Assembly (NCBI GenBank): GCA_029551925.1
Contig: JAKPEO010000056.1
Location: 3,224 to 67,223, forward strand
Direction of reading: 5' to 3'
Source of the DNA: a bacterium
Lineage (GTDB): Bacteria; JAGOBX01
Length of the DNA stretch: 64,000 nt
Shown: piece by piece, positions 45,344 to 54,816 of the stretch
How positions within the stretch are numbered: the stretch's first letter is position 1
Layout of the letters: each line of letters starts with the position of its first letter
Notes under the pieces: model-generated
Told to the model about the DNA's origin: nothing
The model's input: only the letters and a program-made list of their open reading frames with translations
The model's database searches: none
Made by a program: the position numbers and the translations under genes

Positions 45344-46306
45344 ATGTCAAAATTAAAAGAAAAAAATCAAGAAATTAACGAGTTTTTGGACGAAAAAAAA
45401 ATAAGAGAATATTATGTTCCGCAATTTTTGGAATATTTAGCAACTGAAAAAAATTATTCGGAATTGACTATCCAATCATATTATTTAGATGTAGTGAAGT
45501 TTATAACTTATTTGGAAAAGGAATTTGGCGGCTATGCTTTGAATAATATCAATTATCGATTGATCCGGGATTTTTTAAGAATTTTAGAAATGAACGATGC
45601 CCAGAAATATAATCGCAATTCGTTAATAAGAATTTTGTCAGGCGTAAAATCTTATTTTAAATTTTTGACTAAAAAAAATATTATAACGATTAATCCCGCG
45701 CGAACAGTGGCAACTCCAAAAAAAGAAAAATATATACCAGAATTTTTATTTGAACAAGAATTAGAAAATTTTTTAAAGTTGCCGAATTGCAGTAAATTCG
45801 ATGGGCTGCGCGATTATGTAATATTAGAGTTTTTGTATTCAACTGGCGTGCGTGTAAGCGAACTTGTAGGAATAAAAGTTAGCGATGTCCAAAATGCCGA
45901 TGTTTTAAAAGTTTTTGGCAAAGGCAAAAAAGAACGAATTATTCCGATTGGCAGCGAATTAAAATGCGCAATAGCTGATTATCTTCCGCGGCGCGAGTTG
46001 TTTTTGAATAGAAAAAATAAAAAAGAAAATCAATATTTATTTGTTAATTTAATGGGCGATAGATTAACGGATAGAGGTGTGAGATTAATAGTTGAAAAGT
46101 ATTTGTTGAAATCAGCGCTTTTAAAAAATGTTTCGCCGCATACATTTAGACATACATTTGCTACGCATTTATTAAATCGCGGCGCTGATATTAGAGCAGT
46201 GCAGGAATTACTCGGACATTCGTCGTTATCGACCACTCAAATATATACGCATTTAACTACTGAACGAATAAAAAATGTGTATAATGCTTGTCATCCGCGC
46301 GCGTAA
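45344..46306 (+). CDS. Tyrosine recombinase (XerC/XerD-like)
   Basis: This 320-residue protein has the core-binding N-terminal domain (FLEYLATEKNYSELTIQSYYLDVVKFI) and a catalytic C-terminal domain. Catalytic residues are present: Arg in STGVRVSELVGI (about residue 170), Lys in GKGKKERIIPIG, the HxxR in SPHTFRHTFATHLL (about 263), His in LLGHSSLSTTQ and the nucleophile Tyr in IYTH. The first 25 residues are an extra charged extension. It resembles the XerC/D family that resolves chromosome dimers, rather than a phage integrase, but a dif site is not evident. Confidence 0.93.
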   Translation: MSKLKEKNQEINEFLDEKKIREYYVPQFLEYLATEKNYSELTIQSYYLDVVKFITYLEKEFGGYALNNINYRLIRDFLRILEMNDAQKYNRNSLIRILSGVKSYFKFLTKKNIITINPARTVATPKKEKYIPEFLFEQELENFLKLPNCSKFDGLRDYVILEFLYSTGVRVSELVGIKVSDVQNADVLKVFGKGKKERIIPIGSELKCAIADYLPRRELFLNRKNKKENQYLFVNLMGDRLTDRGVRLIVEKYLLKSALLKNVSPHTFRHTFATHLLNRGADIRAVQELLGHSSLSTTQIYTHLTTERIKNVYNACHPRA

Positions 46307-46700
46307 AACTAAAATCAAATTCACAGCAGAGCCGCAGAGATAGCCAAGAGAAAAACGCAAAGAGAGATATTAATTAAAAAAATAATTATTAGAATGAAAA
46401 AAATAAAATTAAGCATTTGAATTAAAATGGAATAAAGTATTGTGGTTAGAAAATATTTTTTTTATAATACCGTTAACTCATTACTTTTAAAGGGGCATAG
46501 TAGTTTTTTGCAGTTTTTTGGAGGGAGTTGAGTTTTATGATTTTTTCATCCAATTTTTTTTGAAATTTTTTTAAGTGTCACAATTCTTATATTGTATTGT
46601 CTTAATTTTATTTAATGACAAATATATATTTTGTAAATTACGCAACTTGACTACCACAAAAAAATGAGTAAAATATTAATTAAATCTTGTATTACGCAGT
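46307..46700. other. 394-base intergenic region between convergent Xer and NptA-like genes
   Basis: No gene is supported here. It holds the CAGAG-rich repeat at 46320-46368 and, at 46517-46524, a perfect-looking GGAGGGAG ribosome site followed by an ATG at 46537 that opens only eight codons. AT-rich filler follows. I see no clear terminator for either converging gene. Confidence 0.6.
46320..46368. repeat. CAGAG-rich repeat-like sequence
   Basis: Within 49 bases the string reads as CAGCAGAGCCGCAGAGATAG followed by CCAAGAG, CGCAAAGAGAG. It is purine-biased and unlike its surroundings, and it resembles the CACCGCAGAGACGCAGAG-type dispersed elements seen in many genomes. Only one copy is in the window. 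Confidence 0.4.
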
Positions 46701-48500
46701 CTAAATCGCCAATTTTTCTTGATTAATAAAAAATAATTCTTCATTTTCAATAAGCGTAATAATACGTTTTATATGTTTTGCAATGCGATCAAAACATAAA
46801 ACATATTCTTTAAAAACATAACTTTCTAGCGGATGGCGCTGATATTTTTTTATTTTATTTGTATTATATTCTTGTATTTGCATAGATGTTGTTTTATATG
46901 CTTGTAATGCCTCGTTTAGATTTTTACGCGCCTCGCTTGAATGTTGACTGTAAGGATTTATAGAATCACTGCTTGCATCAAGAACATTATGTAATTTTTT
47001 AAATAACATTTTTAAATGTTCAACATCGTCTTTTTCAAACCAAATTTTCCTTTTAATACGCAGATCTGTTATCTCAATTAATTTAGAAATATGATCGCCA
47101 ATTCGTTCAACATCAATCGTTGCTTGTTCAATAAATTGCAGCAATAATGTTTGCCTGGCGGATAACGGTTGCCTTCCAATTTGTATCAAATAATCAGAAA
47201 TTGCTTTTTTTAATTTATCAGTAATTTCTTCATCTAATTCAACTTTTTTAAATTGCGTTTTATCAATTAATAAAAAACCTCGATAACAATTTTCTATCAT
47301 CCTGTGTGTAATCTGTAACATTCGTTCTAATTCCTTGATTGCAGCTAATATTGCATTTTCTGGTTTATTCAATAATGCATCGTCAAGATACGTGCCGTGT
47401 TCTTCAGGAGATTTACTCGGACTCAACGCTATAACTATTTTAATAAAAATCGGCGAAAAAATAAGAAAAATAATACCGTTTATTGTTTGGACAAGAGTAT
47501 GCAAATTAGCAGTTTGCCGCACTAAATCAGCGCCGGATATTACAGGGATAAAACGATTATACAAACTAAAAAGCGCTGCGGCAATAATAGCGCCAAAGAC
47601 ATTAAATAACACATGCGCTAACGCTGAACGTTTGGCGCCAATATTCGTGCCGATTGCGCCGATAACAGTAACTATACAAGTTCCAATATGCGCACCTAAA
47701 ATTAATGGAAATACAACTGCAAAATCAGTTATAACGTCGGTTGCGCATAAAGCAAAAATAATACCTATCATTGCGCCGCTGCTTTGCATAATAGCAGTTA
47801 CCAGCGTAGAAAATAAGATGCCGCCTACCATACCAGTGAAAGTATGCGCGTTCGAAACACGAAATATTGATTGCACAAATTCCGATTTTTTAAATGGATC
47901 AACCGCGTGTTTCATCGTAAGCATTCCTAAAAATAAAATGCCAAAACCCATAATGATAAGCCCAATATTTTTTATCCGTTCATTTTTAAAAAACATATCT
48001 ATTACAAATCCAATTGCAATCGCTAAATAACAATATTTACCGACATCAAACGCTACAATTTGCATTGACAGAGTTGTGCCAATATTCGCGCCGATAATAA
48101 CGCCGATAGAATTGCTAAACTGCAACAGTCCGCTGTTAATAAATCCTACTATCATAACCGTTGTGGCGCCGCTATGGATTAAAAAAGATATGAAAGTTCC
48201 TACTATTGTTCCAGTAACCGCGTTGTTTGTTAATCGAGTTAAAAGCGACCGCAATTTACTACCCGCAGCATATTCTAATGCGTGTGTCATCATTTTCATA
48301 CCATATATAAAAAGTCCGGCGCCGCCAATTAATTCGCATACAACCAAAAAAAGACTTATTTCTGATTTGTTGTTTAAAAAAATACTGCTATCGCCAGAGA
48401 CGGTTGCCAATAATACATTCGGCATCACAATCAAAAAAAGAAATAAAAACAATGAATATTTGACTAAAAAGGTAATGAAAAAATTACGAATAAAATACAT
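46701..48500 (-). CDS. Na/Pi cotransporter family protein with PhoU-like C-terminal domain
   Basis: Three Met codons lie near the start; the GGGAG ribosome site is nine bases before the third ATG (48498-48500), so I use 599 residues. The membrane part (residues about 10-370) has two inverted NptA/SLC34-type repeats: GAGLFIYGMKMMTHALEYAAGSKLRSLLTRLTNN and later TLVTAIMQSSGAMIGIIFALC, with QSS and SGAT elements that form the phosphate/sodium site. The remaining 200 residues are helical with PhoU-like phrases (VERIGDHISKLIEI, FDRIAKHIKRI). It takes up, or controls the uptake of, phosphate by sodium gradient. It lies alone between convergent and divergent neighbours. Confidence 0.93.
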   Translation of the reverse strand: MYFIRNFFITFLVKYSLFLFLFLIVMPNVLLATVSGDSSIFLNNKSEISLFLVVCELIGGAGLFIYGMKMMTHALEYAAGSKLRSLLTRLTNNAVTGTIVGTFISFLIHSGATTVMIVGFINSGLLQFSNSIGVIIGANIGTTLSMQIVAFDVGKYCYLAIAIGFVIDMFFKNERIKNIGLIIMGFGILFLGMLTMKHAVDPFKKSEFVQSIFRVSNAHTFTGMVGGILFSTLVTAIMQSSGAMIGIIFALCATDVITDFAVVFPLILGAHIGTCIVTVIGAIGTNIGAKRSALAHVLFNVFGAIIAAALFSLYNRFIPVISGADLVRQTANLHTLVQTINGIIFLIFSPIFIKIVIALSPSKSPEEHGTYLDDALLNKPENAILAAIKELERMLQITHRMIENCYRGFLLIDKTQFKKVELDEEITDKLKKAISDYLIQIGRQPLSARQTLLLQFIEQATIDVERIGDHISKLIEITDLRIKRKIWFEKDDVEHLKMLFKKLHNVLDASSDSINPYSQHSSEARKNLNEALQAYKTTSMQIQEYNTNKIKKYQRHPLESYVFKEYVLCFDRIAKHIKRIITLIENEELFFINQEKLAI

Positions 48501-48589
48501 TACCATCATCTCCCAATGATTTATTCATCAAAAAAAAATGAACATAAAAAAAATAAAACTATTTTATAAAAATAACAAAAGTTAACAAA

Positions 48590-48618
48590 ACTATATAATA
48601 AGACGAACTAAAAGTCAA
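48590..48618 (-). promoter_or_regulatory. Sigma-70 type promoter for the Na/Pi gene
   Basis: On the minus strand TTGACT (48618-48613), 17-bp spacer, TATAGT (48595-48590). It lies about 90 bases before the ATG, giving an AT-rich leader. Confidence 0.65.
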
Positions 48619-49108
48619 GATAAAAAAAGTAAAAAAATCGGAAAATATCAATATTGACGAGTGAAAAAAGAGAGGTGAATAACAGGGCGCGGAGAGAAAA
48701 AAATAGGTAGAAAAAACAAAAAAAATATAAAAAAAACCAAAAAAAAAAAAGAAATTTATCAAATCTTTTTAAATATTCATCGCTCTCGCTAATGCAGCCG
48801 CCAAATTTAGATAAAAAAATGATTTATCGGTCTCTCAACTTTTTGAATTTTGGTTAAATAATCTCTAAAGACTTCATTTTAAATATATTTCAAAAATAGT
48901 ATTTATACTATGTATTTTTTTTGAAAAAGTTATTTATTTTTTTTTTATTTTTTTATATTTTTTCTTTTCTCGATTTTTGGTGTGAAAAAATTATTTTTTT
49001 TGGTGTAGAAAATTCGATTTTTTTATTTCAATTATTTCAACGCGAAATATTTTTATATTTTTTATGACTTTTCGAGGTTGAAACTAACGAATTTGTGGTT
49101 AATAAGAC
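48619..49108. other. AT-rich intergenic region, mostly homopolymer-like
   Basis: Long A- and T-runs fill this stretch. It holds an inverted repeat at about 48896-48912 (ATAGTATTTATACTAT, six-base arms) with A- and T-rich flanks that extend the pairing, and two loose copies of TTTTTGGTGT near 48975 and 49000. A possible gene remnant (48769-48895) is listed separately. I see no RNA gene. Confidence 0.5.
48769..48895 (-). pseudogene. Possible short gene remnant on the minus strand
   Basis: On the minus strand two adjoining frames read like protein: VFRDYLTKIQKVERPINHFF, and, one shift later, YLNLAAALARAMNI before a TAA. The joint lies in a T-run, where slippage is easy. The phrases are reminiscent of the C-terminal part of an aminoacyl-tRNA-synthetase-like protein, but this is only an impression. 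The sequence is short and may be chance. Confidence 0.2.
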
Positions 49109-49137
49109 TTGACAAAGCTGAGAGATTAACTTATAAT
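49109..49137 (+). promoter_or_regulatory. Consensus sigma-70 promoter
   Basis: TTGACA (49109-49114), 17-bp spacer, TATAAT (49132-49137): an exact match to consensus boxes. It drives the DUF4340-HAD-glgA-kinase run starting at 49174. Confidence 0.8.
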
Positions 49138-49173
49138 CGAACAGCAAAAAAAAGATTAAAACAGTGAAATATT

Positions 49174-50535
49174 ATGAAAAAAAAAAATATATTTTTAATA
49201 ATTCCAGTTATTGTAATTTTAGCTGCGGCAGTATATTTTTTTAAATTTAAAGTTCCCACCAAAAATTTATCAAATCAAAAGAATGAAAATGCCAGTATAA
49301 CATTATTGCAATTTTCAAAAGAAAGTGTCAGAGAGATAAAAATAAACAATATTCGTATTGTCAAGAATTCGTTTTATAATAAATGGGAGATAGTTGAGCC
49401 GATATATTCGCAAGTTGACGCTGAAAAAATGGAAGAGTTGTTAACTCTGATTTTTTCAATAGAATATACAAAAAAAGAAGAAAACGCAGATAAAAAATTA
49501 TTAGATTATGAGATATTAATAGATTACGAATTATTGATAATAACAGCGACAGGCAGTTATTTTATATTTAATCCGAGCGCGCGCGCGATAGACGGAAATT
49601 ATTATTTTTATACTAAAATCGATAATGCTCTATATACGCTCAATACAGATATAAGTAAAATATTTGAACTATCGTTATTTGAAATTCGCAGTAAAAAAAT
49701 ATTCGATTATTCAGCGAAGGATATAGAAAATTTAAAAATCATCAGAAAAAATAATGATGTATTGGAATTTCAGAAAGTGATGGCGTTCAATCAGAGTCCG
49801 GAATGGGAATTAATCGTTCCAAAAAAGATGCGAGTAGATTGGCTAAAAATAAATAATATGATAGATAATTTATTGAATTTAAAAGTGGATATTTTTATAG
49901 ATGATATTAATAATACGGATAGTTATGCAATTACTGAAATGCAGGATACATTGAGTATAATTTTGAAATTAAACACTGCTGAACTGGAAAAAAATATTAC
50001 AATTTCAAAAATTAAAGTGAATGATACCTCAGCGATATTAGTAAAAAGCGGAAATAATTTATATGCCGTATATGATGCAAATTTAGAAAGTTATTATGAT
50101 GATTATTTAAAATTTAGGGAATTATCGTTATTAAGTGCTAATATAAAATTAGAAGCGTTACAATCTTTGATAATAAAAAAAGGCCCGAAGAAAATCGAAT
50201 TGCGCAGGCAGGACGATAGATTCAAAAGCGATAATATTGAACTAAATAATGATACAGATGCGATTGATAATTTTATTAGTTCGATAATGGTGTTTCAAGT
50301 AAAAGATTATGTATCAGACAAAGCGTCAGATTTATTTAGTTATAATTTAGACAAACCGTTATTTCAAATTTTTATGATTTTTAATGACAATACAAAATAC
50401 ACATTAAATTTTTCTAAAATGAACGAAAAATATTACGGTTGTTTATTAGCGGCTAATGATATTATAATATTCAAAATATCAGATAATGTTGGCGACTTGC
50501 CTGAAATCATTTTACCATTGAAAAAATATTTGTGA
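49174..50535 (+). CDS. DUF4340-domain membrane-anchored protein
   Basis: This 453-residue protein has a membrane helix at residues 5-23 (IFLIIPVIVILAAAVYFF) and a long extracytoplasmic part built of repeated beta-rich units. IVKNSFYNKWEIVEPIYSQVD followed by DYEI and repeated copies later (FQKVMAFNQSPEWELIVPKKMRVD) match DUF4340. In many genomes that domain lies next to the GldF/GldG-type ABC transporter genes; neither is here, so this copy stands alone at the head of an operon with its own strong promoter. Function is not known. Confidence 0.85.
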   Translation: MKKKNIFLIIPVIVILAAAVYFFKFKVPTKNLSNQKNENASITLLQFSKESVREIKINNIRIVKNSFYNKWEIVEPIYSQVDAEKMEELLTLIFSIEYTKKEENADKKLLDYEILIDYELLIITATGSYFIFNPSARAIDGNYYFYTKIDNALYTLNTDISKIFELSLFEIRSKKIFDYSAKDIENLKIIRKNNDVLEFQKVMAFNQSPEWELIVPKKMRVDWLKINNMIDNLLNLKVDIFIDDINNTDSYAITEMQDTLSIILKLNTAELEKNITISKIKVNDTSAILVKSGNNLYAVYDANLESYYDDYLKFRELSLLSANIKLEALQSLIIKKGPKKIELRRQDDRFKSDNIELNNDTDAIDNFISSIMVFQVKDYVSDKASDLFSYNLDKPLFQIFMIFNDNTKYTLNFSKMNEKYYGCLLAANDIIIFKISDNVGDLPEIILPLKKYL

Positions 50536-50543
50536 TTTGTTTT

Positions 50544-51191
50544 ATGAATATAGAAAAATACAAAATTTTTTGTTTTGATTTTGATGGCGTAATAATAGAA
50601 TCGTCGCATTTAAAAACAATAGCGTATAACGAACTATTTGAAAAATATTTTCCTGATAAGATTGAAAAAATACGCGATTATCATCTAAAAAATTCAGGAT
50701 TAGTGCGTTATAAAAAAATACGATATATATGCGAGAATATAGCAAAAATAAAGGACGCTGACGAATTAATAAATCAAATGATAGAAGAATATGAGAAGGA
50801 TATTTTTGAAAAAGTAATAAAATGTCCGCTGGTCAAGGGAATAATAGAATATTTGGATTACCTTAAAGAAAACAAAAAAGATATATATGTAATATCAGGT
50901 ACGCCAGATGATGAATTGAAAAAAATTATAGAATTGCGGGGATTGGCAAAATATTTTGTTGATATTTATGGCGGCTCGCAAATGAAGAGTTATTGGCTCA
51001 AAAAAATAATAGCGGAACGTCAAGTGAATAGTAATGATATAATTTTTTTTGGTGACGGTTTAAATGATTATGAAGCAGCCGCAGAGTGTTCGGTAGATTT
51101 TGTTTTTAGATTAACAGGCGAAAATGATTATTTAAAAAATCAGATTAATTACTTGCAATTATATGAAAATTATGATAAATTATTAATATAA
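50544..51191 (+). CDS. HAD-superfamily phosphatase
   Basis: I use the ATG at 50544, as the earlier GTG overlaps the previous stop, giving 215 residues. It is a HAD hydrolase of the phosphoglycolate-phosphatase type: nucleophile motif FDFDGVIIESS (residues 9-19), helical cap, motif II Ser/Thr in VISGTPD, the Lys in LKKIIAERQ and motif IV in IIFFGDGLNDYEAA. It dephosphorylates a small sugar phosphate; the substrate is not evident. It is in a run with glycogen synthase 26 bases downstream. Confidence 0.9.
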   Translation: MNIEKYKIFCFDFDGVIIESSHLKTIAYNELFEKYFPDKIEKIRDYHLKNSGLVRYKKIRYICENIAKIKDADELINQMIEEYEKDIFEKVIKCPLVKGIIEYLDYLKENKKDIYVISGTPDDELKKIIELRGLAKYFVDIYGGSQMKSYWLKKIIAERQVNSNDIIFFGDGLNDYEAAAECSVDFVFRLTGENDYLKNQINYLQLYENYDKLLI

Positions 51192-51217
51192 AATTAAAAG
51201 AAAAGAGATGATAAAAG

Positions 51218-52657
51218 ATGAATATTGTTTTTGTATCGTCAGAAGTTTTTCCATTTTCAAAAACTGGCGGGTTAGCAGATGTCTCTGCTGGTTTACCGAA
51301 AGCGCTGAAAGAACTTGGAGAAACGATAAAAATTTTTACTCCTTATTATAAATGCTGCGAAAAATACAATCCGCAATTTATTGAAAATTCAAAAATCACA
51401 ATAGCAATTGGCGATAATTTTGTAGATGTTTATTTATATATTGCGAAATTGCCAAACAGCGATGTAGATGTTTATTTTGTAGATAATAAACAATATTTTT
51501 TTAGAGAACATTTATACGGCGTTGGCAATGACGATTATCAAGACAATTTTTCGAGATTTGTATTATTTCAGCGAGCGGTATTAGAATATTGCAAATTTTT
51601 AGATTTTATTCCTGATGTGATGCATACTAATGATTGGCAGACAGCGTTGATCCCTGTGTATTTAAAAACAATATATAAAGATGTATTCAACAAGACAAAA
51701 TCAGTATTTACAATTCACAATATGGCGTATCAAGGGTTATTTTGGGTCTGGGATATGAAATTGACTGGACTGCCGTTTTCATTATTCAACTGGCGCGAAT
51801 TGGAATATTATGGAAAATTAAATTTGATGAAAGGTGCATTAGTATTTGCAGATATGATAACAACAGTCAGTCCGACATACGCTCGCGAAATTTTATCTGA
51901 AAATTTTGCTTATGGTTTGCAGACTGTTCTTGAAGAATATCGTTATAAATTACGAGGAATAGTGAATGGCGTAGATTATAATGAATGGTCTCCAGAAACA
52001 GATAAACTTATACCATACAGATATTCTAAATTTAATTTAGAAGGCAAGCATCAAAACAAGAGAGTATTATGCGAGCGTTGTAATTTTAATTATGATGATT
52101 TGCCGCTGTTTGCCTTTATTGGCAGATTAGTTGAGCAAAAGGGCATAAAATTTATTACAGAGACGATAGATGCGCTTATGTCTAAAAATTTGAGAATTGT
52201 TATTTTAGGCACAGGCGATAAAGGAATAGAAAACCATTTGAAATATTTAGAATCTCGGTATTACGATAAATTACGAGTGTTTATTTTATTTAATAATGAA
52301 TTAGCGCATTTAATAGAAGCTGGCGCTGATTTGTATTTAATGCCGTCGTTGTTTGAACCGTGCGGATTGAATCAATTATACAGTTTGAAATACGGCACGA
52401 TTCCAATAGTGCGCCGCACTGGCGGATTAGCCGATACTGTTAATAATGCAGTATACGATAGTATAATGCGCGGGGTAGGCACAGGATTTGTATTTAATGA
52501 TATTGATAATGGCCAATTTTTAGAAAAAATAGACAGAGCACTTGAAACTTATTGGAATAAAGAATTATGGTATAAATTAATAGATAATGCGATGTCGCAG
52601 GATTGGTCTTGGTCTGCGAGCGCGCGAAAATATCTTGAAATTTATAGAGCTCTTTAA
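51218..52657 (+). CDS. glgA: Glycogen synthase (ADP-glucose)
   Basis: At 479 residues this is a standard GT5 glycogen/starch synthase. The N-terminal ADP-glucose motif KTGGLADVSAGLPKAL is at residues 15-30. Also present are NDWQTALIPVYLK, TIHNMAYQG, TTVSPTYAREI and the C-terminal FIGRLVEQKGI, PSLFEPCGLNQLYSLKYGTIPIVRRTGGLADTV with the catalytic E and the second GG motif. It lengthens alpha-1,4-glucan chains for carbon storage. Operon with the HAD phosphatase gene before it and a kinase gene nine bases after it. Confidence 0.97.
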   Translation: MNIVFVSSEVFPFSKTGGLADVSAGLPKALKELGETIKIFTPYYKCCEKYNPQFIENSKITIAIGDNFVDVYLYIAKLPNSDVDVYFVDNKQYFFREHLYGVGNDDYQDNFSRFVLFQRAVLEYCKFLDFIPDVMHTNDWQTALIPVYLKTIYKDVFNKTKSVFTIHNMAYQGLFWVWDMKLTGLPFSLFNWRELEYYGKLNLMKGALVFADMITTVSPTYAREILSENFAYGLQTVLEEYRYKLRGIVNGVDYNEWSPETDKLIPYRYSKFNLEGKHQNKRVLCERCNFNYDDLPLFAFIGRLVEQKGIKFITETIDALMSKNLRIVILGTGDKGIENHLKYLESRYYDKLRVFILFNNELAHLIEAGADLYLMPSLFEPCGLNQLYSLKYGTIPIVRRTGGLADTVNNAVYDSIMRGVGTGFVFNDIDNGQFLEKIDRALETYWNKELWYKLIDNAMSQDWSWSASARKYLEIYRAL

Positions 52658-52665
52658 AAAAATGT

Positions 52666-54816
52666 ATGATACAAAACTCTAAAATTTTGTTATGCATCAA
52701 GGGGTTAAAAGAACGCGAACAATTATTTGAAATTTTAATTGATACTAATTGTAATGTAATAATTTTCGATTACAGTATTGACAATATAATCGACTATCTA
52801 AAAGACAATTTACCTGATTTAATTATTGCTGATTTACCATCTATTAATTTAGTATTATCTTTAAAAAAAAATGAAAATCCCGCAAAATATCGGCATCTGC
52901 CAATATTATTGTTAATTGAAAAAATTGAAGATTTGTCTCAAAATATAGCGGAAAAAATTTCAGAATTTATTTTGGCGCCGTTCAGCGAAAAAGAAATTAT
53001 TTTTAGAGTGAATAACGCGTTAAAGATGAAAAAATGCTATGAACTACTTGAAAGTGACGTAATGAATCTGGAAAATAAAACAAAATTAAAAGAAAGTGAA
53101 TTATTAAAATTAAAAGAATATAATAAATTTCTTATTGATGCCATTCCGATGTCTATATTGGTTATTGACTCTGAAATGCGTATAAAATTTGTAAACGAAA
53201 AATTTGTAAAAATTAGAAATACAAAAATAGATTATGTAATAAATAAATATTTGAATGAAATATTCAATTTTGATTTTTACAATTCGAGATTGAAAATTGA
53301 AGTTAATAAAGCAATGTATTCAAAAGAAACGCGTGTTTTAACTAATGTTAGCGGAGTATTTTATGATTTGTCTGAAAATATTTTTGATATGACAATAATT
53401 CCGATAACATTATCTACCGCTGAAGAAATTTTAATGATTGTATTTGACGATATAACTCATAAAAAGAAAAGTGAATTTTATAATTCGATAGTTCAGGAGT
53501 TGTTGTCATATATTCAAGATGTAATAGATTTAGATAAAATTTTGTTTATAATATTAACCTGTGTCACAGCAGGCGCGGGTATTGGTTTTAGTCGAGCATT
53601 TTTACTTTTGTTTGATGAAGGAAGCGGTAAATTAGAAGGTAAGTTTTGCGTAGGTCCTGAAAATCAAGATGATGCAAATCGTATTTGGAGTGAATTATCG
53701 CAGACGCATAAAACATTGAGAGATTACATAAATGATTATGATAAACATAGTCTTGAATTAAAGAAAAAACACAAAAAAATACTGGAAAAATTGATATTTG
53801 AAAAAAGCGAGATAGACGAGAGTTTAAAATTATGTTTTCGCGAAAAGCGTGCTCTTCGTTTTGAAAATAATTTTGAAGATAGCACATTTATCGGGAAAAT
53901 CGGAAGAATATTAGAAGTAGGCGAATTTGTAGTAGCGCCTTTGATAAGCGACAACAAACCAATCGGAATAATTATTGCAGATAATAAATATAGTTATAAG
54001 AAAATTGATAAAGATAATCTTATAATGTTGACTATGTATGCTACACATGCCGCGCAAAGCATAGCGATAGCGAATGCAAATGCCACGCTATTGTCAAAAG
54101 GCAATGAATTGTTAAAGACAAAAGAACAACTGCAAATATCAGAACGATTAGCATCTATTGGAAAATTAGCGGCGAATATTTCGCACGAGATTCGGAATCC
54201 TTTAACAACAATCGGAGGTTATGCTAATAGAATATTGAAATATTTGAAACAAGGCAATATATATAGCATACAAACAGCAGCAAGCATTATTTCAAAAGAA
54301 ACTGAGAGATTGGAAGAATTATTAAGCAATATTATGGATTTTTCGCGGAGCGGAATAATCAAAAAATCATTGTGTAGTATTAAAGATGTTATAGAAAATT
54401 CGCTGTTACTATTACAAGAAAGTTTAAGAGAAAATAATATATTAATTCACTACGATGAAAACAATGGAGATGTTGAATTAATGTGTGACCCGCAAAAGAT
54501 GAAACAAGTGTTTATAAATATTTTAAAAAATTCTATTGATGCAATTAAAAGCAGAAAATTAGGTGCGGGAGTGATAAAAATTTATATTTATTGTGAAATA
54601 GAATACTGCGTAGTAAAAATTGAAGATAATGGCTGCGGAATTTCGAAAGAAGATTTAGAAAATATATATTCTTTGTTTTTTACTACAAAAGAATTTGGCA
54701 CCGGGCTAGGAATGGCAATAATAAAAAATATTATAGATGCTCATAAAGGAACTATTGAATATACCTCGATTGTAAATGAAGGCACTACTGTGCGAATAAA
54801 ATTACCAATTATATGA
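52666..54816 (+). CDS. Sensor histidine kinase with receiver-like, PAS and GAF domains
   Basis: The 716-residue soluble kinase begins with a receiver-like domain (1-125) that lacks the acidic pair at the first strand (LLCIKGLKE) and the conserved Lys (LAPF), though an Asp in LIIADLPS remains; so it should not be phosphorylated normally. Then a coiled coil, a PAS domain (SILVIDSEMRIKFVNEKFVKI), a GAF domain (about 275-470), the HisKA H-box ISHEIRNPLTTIGGY, the ATPase N box NILKNSIDAI, G1 DNGCGIS and G2 GTGLGMAI. It follows glgA by nine bases. No response regulator gene is adjacent. Confidence 0.93.
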   Translation: MIQNSKILLCIKGLKEREQLFEILIDTNCNVIIFDYSIDNIIDYLKDNLPDLIIADLPSINLVLSLKKNENPAKYRHLPILLLIEKIEDLSQNIAEKISEFILAPFSEKEIIFRVNNALKMKKCYELLESDVMNLENKTKLKESELLKLKEYNKFLIDAIPMSILVIDSEMRIKFVNEKFVKIRNTKIDYVINKYLNEIFNFDFYNSRLKIEVNKAMYSKETRVLTNVSGVFYDLSENIFDMTIIPITLSTAEEILMIVFDDITHKKKSEFYNSIVQELLSYIQDVIDLDKILFIILTCVTAGAGIGFSRAFLLLFDEGSGKLEGKFCVGPENQDDANRIWSELSQTHKTLRDYINDYDKHSLELKKKHKKILEKLIFEKSEIDESLKLCFREKRALRFENNFEDSTFIGKIGRILEVGEFVVAPLISDNKPIGIIIADNKYSYKKIDKDNLIMLTMYATHAAQSIAIANANATLLSKGNELLKTKEQLQISERLASIGKLAANISHEIRNPLTTIGGYANRILKYLKQGNIYSIQTAASIISKETERLEELLSNIMDFSRSGIIKKSLCSIKDVIENSLLLLQESLRENNILIHYDENNGDVELMCDPQKMKQVFINILKNSIDAIKSRKLGAGVIKIYIYCEIEYCVVKIEDNGCGISKEDLENIYSLFFTTKEFGTGLGMAIIKNIIDAHKGTIEYTSIVNEGTTVRIKLPII

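Noticed and set aside
46537-46563. Eight-codon frame after a strong ribosome site
   Set aside because: Too short to call a gene; it might be a leader peptide but nothing downstream on that strand would be regulated by it.
47335-48519. Long plus-strand frames opposite the Na/Pi transporter gene
   Set aside because: They mirror the membrane-helix coding of the minus-strand gene and show no start signal or motif.
48559-48762. Minus-strand 67-codon frame rich in Phe
   Set aside because: It is a product of A-rich sequence on the other strand; composition is low-complexity and it overlaps the transporter promoter.
48896-48912. ATAGTATTTATACTAT inverted repeat as a terminator or operator
   Set aside because: It lies far from any gene end, the arms are only six bases and the flanks are homopolymers, so no role can be supported.
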